Of a stretch of DNA of 10,575 bases, positions 7,594 to 10,575 are shown one piece after another. This DNA is from Bacilli bacterium. GTDB lineage: Bacteria > Bacillota_I > Bacilli_A > RFN20 > CAG-826. Both the position numbers and the translations under genes were made by a program. Under the pieces are notes generated by a model. That model worked only from the letters and a program-made list of their open reading frames with translations. It was not told the DNA's origin and made no database searches. The DNA is taken from NCBI GenBank assembly GCA_024413875.1, contig JAKSVY010000050.1, positions 1 through 10,575 of the forward strand, read 5' to 3'. Each line of letters starts with the position of its first letter. Within the stretch, counting starts at the first letter, position 1.

Positions 7594-9027
7594 CTAAATC
7601 TCGTATGATTGCCCTGCTACCATTGTTTCACCATTAAGGGTGCATTCACTACCTTTTGAAACAATTCCATTAGAATTGAGACCAACATATGTATTGTTTG
7701 ACGCTGTTACATATGTTTTACCATTAATGTATGCAGCAGACTTAGATGTATCATTTTTGAATAAATTATTCTTCAATGTTAGGTTGATTGTTGAACCATT
7801 TTCACCAGCGGTTTTAAAGTCTCCATACGCTGTATTTTCAGCAAGGAAATTACAACCAGTAGCTTCTACAGTAGTTGTTGTAGCCTCACCTTTTTCGTGA
7901 TCAACGAATACGTTATACATATTTGTTTTATCAACTGTGAATGTACAATTAGTAAACTTAACGTTTCCGAACACTACAACACCATTATCAAATGTGCAGT
8001 TTTCAAAAGTGGTATTTTCTGCAAAGAAATACATATATGACACTACTCTTTCAGGATATTGAATAGCAGAATATTCTTTTTCATTATAAAAATGAACATT
8101 CTTAATAGTCATTTTCTTTCCTGGAGCCATTCTAGATGAGCCAGAAAGATTTGAGTATGTAAATCCAGCTGGAGAGCCATTGCCAGAATTTGGATTTATA
8201 TTAGCGGAATAAGTTCCACCGAATCTAATTGAGTTTCCATTACCTTCAATTGTTAATTCTGATGCAGTACTTGGGAATGTTACTGAATATCCTCTTGTCG
8301 CAAAATCAGTAAGAATATTTACATTTTCATTTAATGTAAGAGTGCTTCCGTTAGTGACAGATTGAACTGCGCTATCAAAGCTAGTAAATGTATCTTGATT
8401 TACTGAGTATTTTGAATATTCAGTTCCTGAAGATAATGTTTCATATGAGATTTCAATTTTACATGATCTATTTTTTACAGAATCTTCAAGTCCCTTAGGA
8501 AGAGTGATTGTTAAATCATAGTTTTCACCACTCCAAGATGCTGTTTTTCTAGCGTATGCAGTGTGTCCAAGAATTAACTTCTCATTATTTAATTCAAATT
8601 GAAGTAAATTAAATAAACCATTATCTTCGATAACCTTGATAGAACGTCTATAAAGGAATGATGTTGTAGAATCATTTGAAATATCGACTAAGAATGAGAT
8701 TGAATCTCCACCTGTTAAGTTTGATAAAGACAAAACATTGTTTTCAAATGTTCCTAGTCCACCACTAGGGAATGACTCAGAACCTGTAGTTGTGTTTGAT
8801 TTATACACTACATCATCAATAACTTCAGTAAGTTCAATGTTTTCATCTACTATATCAGTGTTAGTTGAGGATGTGTCTGTTCCTGGAGTAATATCAGTTC
8901 CAGTTGTTTGAGTGTTTGTTGAAGGTTGTTCTTTGTTTTCACTACTAGAACCAGTTTTACCACCACAAGCAGTTAAAAAGAGAGTTGTTAATAATAATGT
9001 TGTTAATAATTTTGTATATGTTTTCAT
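7594..9027 (-). CDS. Secreted lipoprotein with a beta-sandwich and a parallel beta-helix-like region
   Basis: 477 aa. A short lipoprotein signal peptide ends in the lipobox LTAC, with Cys21 to be lipidated, so the protein should be attached to the outer face of the membrane. Residues 22-66 are a Ser/Thr/Asn-rich linker. Residues 73-198 form a beta-rich domain that loosely recalls TasA/camelysin-type sandwiches (GGDSISFLVDISN, YDLTITLP); this is a weak match. Residues 213-445 show ladder-like repeats (IEGNGNSIRF, MTIKNVHFYN, TTFENCTFDN, VKFTNCTFTV, VEATGCNFLA), the pattern of pectin-lyase-like right-handed beta-helices. No catalytic motif is recognisable, so adhesion or glycan binding is as likely as an enzyme. 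Start: AAGGA at 9040-9044, 12 nt from the ATG. No promoter is visible in the 45 nt after the ATPase gene, so co-transcription is likely. Confidence 0.85.
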   Translation of the reverse strand: MKTYTKLLTTLLLTTLFLTACGGKTGSSSENKEQPSTNTQTTGTDITPGTDTSSTNTDIVDENIELTEVIDDVVYKSNTTTGSESFPSGGLGTFENNVLSLSNLTGGDSISFLVDISNDSTTSFLYRRSIKVIEDNGLFNLLQFELNNEKLILGHTAYARKTASWSGENYDLTITLPKGLEDSVKNRSCKIEISYETLSSGTEYSKYSVNQDTFTSFDSAVQSVTNGSTLTLNENVNILTDFATRGYSVTFPSTASELTIEGNGNSIRFGGTYSANINPNSGNGSPAGFTYSNLSGSSRMAPGKKMTIKNVHFYNEKEYSAIQYPERVVSYMYFFAENTTFENCTFDNGVVVFGNVKFTNCTFTVDKTNMYNVFVDHEKGEATTTTVEATGCNFLAENTAYGDFKTAGENGSTINLTLKNNLFKNDTSKSAAYINGKTYVTASNNTYVGLNSNGIVSKGSECTLNGETMVAGQSYEI

Positions 9028-9072
9028 ATTTTTATTGATTCCTTTCTTTAAATAATTGGTAGTTCTATCTCA

Positions 9073-10353
9073 TTAATCTTTTAGGCATCCGATTGGGATG
9101 ACAAATACCCCATCATCTCTTTTATATCCATATTGACCACCAGTGATAATGATTTTTAAGTCCGGGAGTCTTAAAGGGCATTGAGTTTCTTTTTTGTTGA
9201 ATTCAGCAATTAGTCTTTCTATCTCGCACAAATGTTTTGCACCTTCTTCGATTTCTTTTGTTCCTAATTTGAATTCCAATAAAGCGTATCTTCCATCCTT
9301 TAAATGGAGGACACCATCAGCTTCCAGTCCATATCTATCATGATAGTAGGAAATTTGCCCATTCATCTTCGATGAATATATTTTCAAATCCCTGATACAT
9401 AATGATTCAAATAGGAATCCTAATGTTTTAAAATCAGTATTAAAGTATTCAGGTGTAATGCCTAATGCCGCAACAGCAATAGATGGATCAACTAGGTTCC
9501 TTTTATTGCTTGCTCTAATCGATTCTTTAGATCTTATAGAGGGACACCAAGCAGGTATATCATCAATAATATATAATTTTTCTAAGGCTTGAATGTAGTC
9601 ATAGTATGTTTGCTTTGCAAGATCCATAGTAGCATTAACATCGCTAAAGATTGTTTTTGTTTCAGCTAATGTACATATGTTTCTCGCGTAAGACATTAAA
9701 ATCTTTTCTGCTAATTTTGGATTTCTTTTTACTCCATCAATTCTTGAAATATCTCTATTACACGTTTGATAGAATAAGTCATTTGCGATTTCTAATTGTG
9801 ATTGAACGGTTTTATTATATAAAGATCTAGGCCATCCACCACGGCATACAGCATAAATTAATGCGTCCATAGTTAATTTGGATTCTACAAATTCCAAGTT
9901 TTTAGTTTTGAACAATTCAAGCAAAGAAACGGTACCTGAAGATTCGCCACTCTCATATAAACTCATAGGATACATTTTTAATGTCGATATTCTGGTTGTC
10001 CCTGTATGAGGAGTTTCAACATTCGCTGTCGAAGAGCCTGTTAAAATATATAACCCAGACTCATTTCTATCATCAATTGATTTACGAACTGCACCCCAAA
10101 TTTTTGGAGCATCTTGCCATTCATCAAATAATCTTGGATTTTCACCAATTAACAATTTTGATGGTGCTGTTTCAGCCACACTTAATAATCCTTCGCGAAA
10201 ATCTTCATCTTGGAATTCAATGATACTTTTCGATTTTTGCTTAGCTGATGTTGTTTTGCCACAACCTTTAGGTCCAACAATTAAAACACCACCAAAGGCT
10301 TCCAATTTTAAATCTAAGATGTCATCAATAATTCTTTTTTTATATTCTTTCAT
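9073..10353 (-). CDS. AAA-type ATPase with C-terminal DUF4143 domain
   Basis: 426 aa. Numbering here runs from a TTG ten codons upstream; subtract 10 for the chosen start. P-loop GPKGCGKT (37-44), Walker B LFDEWQD (85-91), sensor TGSS (115-118): the AAA_14 pattern. The DUF4143 part (about 200-415) ends in a PD-(D/E)xK-like core, with EAD (Asp356) and then EFK (Glu370, Lys372). These proteins are common in bacteria and archaea and of unsettled function; DNA binding or cleavage is only inferred. I chose the ATG at 10353 because AAGGTG (10360-10365) lies 6 nt upstream and because the promoter's predicted start of transcription falls near 10365. The TTG at 10381-10383 has no ribosome site and would lie upstream of the transcript. 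Probably co-transcribed with the lipoprotein. Confidence 0.9.
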   Translation of the reverse strand: MKEYKKRIIDDILDLKLEAFGGVLIVGPKGCGKTTSAKQKSKSIIEFQDEDFREGLLSVAETAPSKLLIGENPRLFDEWQDAPKIWGAVRKSIDDRNESGLYILTGSSTANVETPHTGTTRISTLKMYPMSLYESGESSGTVSLLELFKTKNLEFVESKLTMDALIYAVCRGGWPRSLYNKTVQSQLEIANDLFYQTCNRDISRIDGVKRNPKLAEKILMSYARNICTLAETKTIFSDVNATMDLAKQTYYDYIQALEKLYIIDDIPAWCPSIRSKESIRASNKRNLVDPSIAVAALGITPEYFNTDFKTLGFLFESLCIRDLKIYSSKMNGQISYYHDRYGLEADGVLHLKDGRYALLEFKLGTKEIEEGAKHLCEIERLIAEFNKKETQCPLRLPDLKIIITGGQYGYKRDDGVFVIPIGCLKD

Positions 10354-10371
10354 CACAATCACCTTGTTTAA

Positions 10372-10399
10372 ATTGTATTCCAAATTTTTAATTTGTCAA
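10372..10399 (-). promoter_or_regulatory. Strong sigma-70/SigA-type promoter of the ATPase-lipoprotein unit
   Basis: A perfect -35 TTGACA (10394-10399), a 16-bp spacer and -10 TACAAT (10372-10377, 5 of 6). Transcription would begin near 10365, just before the ribosome site of the ATG at 10353, so the leader is only about 12 nt. Confidence 0.75.
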
Positions 10400-10402
10400 C
10401 AC

Positions 10403-10464
10403 TTACTAGACACATTTGTGGTATTTTACTAGACACATTTGTGGTATTTTACTAGACACATTTG
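10403..10464 (-). repeat. Three direct repeats, 23-bp period, next to the ATPase promoter
   Basis: The 16-mer CAAATGTGTCTAGTAA (minus strand) occurs at 10403-10418, 10426-10441 and 10449-10464, separated by identical 7-nt linkers. The first copy ends 4 bp from the -35. A spacing of about two helical turns puts the copies on the same DNA face, as for repeated binding sites of a regulator. The regulator is unknown. Confidence 0.85.
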
Positions 10465-10494
10465 AGATAAATAGCGGCATAAGTTGCAGGTTGT

Positions 10495-10524
10495 CAAAAA
10501 GAAAAGAACACAAATGTGCTCTTT
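10495..10524 (-). terminator. Terminator of the gene entering from the right edge
   Basis: On the minus strand AAGAGCAC and GTGTTCTT pair (one G-U) around an ATTT loop (10504-10523), extendable by one A-T pair, followed by TTCTTTTT. The stem overlaps the TAA stop of the partial gene at 10523-10525. The remaining stretch, 10465-10494, shows nothing recognisable. Confidence 0.72.
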
Positions 10525-10575
10525 ATCTTCTTGTTTTGACATCATTAACAATGTTGGTGATCTTTGTTAAATAGT
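10523..10575 (-). CDS. C-terminal end of an unidentified protein
   Basis: One minus-strand frame is open from the window edge to a TAA at 10523-10525 and would encode a C-terminus ending ITNIVNDVKTRR. The other two frames hit stops sooner. A terminator begins at once, which supports a real gene end. Too short to identify. Confidence 0.5.
   Translation of the reverse strand, partial: YLTKITNIVNDVKTRR

Noticed and set aside
10354..10383. TTG start ten codons upstream for the ATPase
   Set aside because: No ribosome site precedes it and it lies within the promoter, upstream of the predicted transcript start; the ATG at 10353 has AAGGTG at ideal distance.
10403..10464. CRISPR array
   Set aside because: The intervals between repeats are only 7 nt and identical, so there are no spacers; no cas genes are nearby.
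10428..10541. 37-codon minus-strand frame starting MSKQEDKEH
   Set aside because: No ribosome site; it runs through the terminator hairpin and the direct repeats, so it is unlikely to be translated.
1..10575. DGR reverse transcriptase, accessory gene or template repeat within the window
   Set aside because: No gene carries a reverse-transcriptase YxDD-type motif, and I see no second copy of the GGGGTCCGACC end or an A-rich version of the variable segment.

Overview
The window is AT-rich (roughly 30-35% GC by eye) and all supported genes lie on the minus strand. Low GC, Shine-Dalgarno sites of AAGGAG type, an ATP-type PEP carboxykinase, an LTAC lipobox lipoprotein, InlB-like repeats and a DUF6273-like exported domain suggest an uncultured Firmicute of the Bacilli/Mollicutes-like gut or rumen type. 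No taxonomic marker gene is present, so this is inference. Trp is written TGG 28 times in the six main genes and TGA at most once, so the standard genetic code is the better assumption.

Layout from high to low coordinates, which is the direction of transcription. (1) The last 17 codons of an unidentified gene and its terminator (10495-10575). (2) Three 23-bp direct repeats abutting a strong promoter (10372-10464), driving an AAA ATPase/DUF4143 gene (9073-10353) and, 45 nt later, a beta-helix lipoprotein (7594-9027), ending at a terminator. (3) A large membrane-anchored surface protein of 1033 aa (4364-7465) with its own promoter, whose spacer is largely a run of eight G, and its own terminator. 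(4) A two-gene ABC exporter operon (798-4267) of the asymmetric TM287/TM288 or LmrCD type; the second gene carries one in-frame TGA. (5) The first 215 codons of pckA, running off the left edge.

The most interesting object is the 1033-aa protein. It has cytosolic zinc ribbons, three membrane spans, three InlB-type repeats and a C-terminal DUF6273/C-type-lectin-like domain. The last ~120 bases of its coding sequence switch abruptly to about 56% GC. There, 24 of 34 consecutive codons end in C, using 12 of the 16 possible NNC codons and no AAC. This is the expected footprint of a diversity-generating retroelement (DGR) variable repeat, where template adenines (AAC codons) have been randomised. 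No reverse transcriptase or template repeat is in the window, so those parts would have to lie elsewhere. With the poly-G promoter spacer, this gene may be switched on and off by slippage and also diversified in its exposed tip. That combination is a hypothesis, but it can be tested directly.
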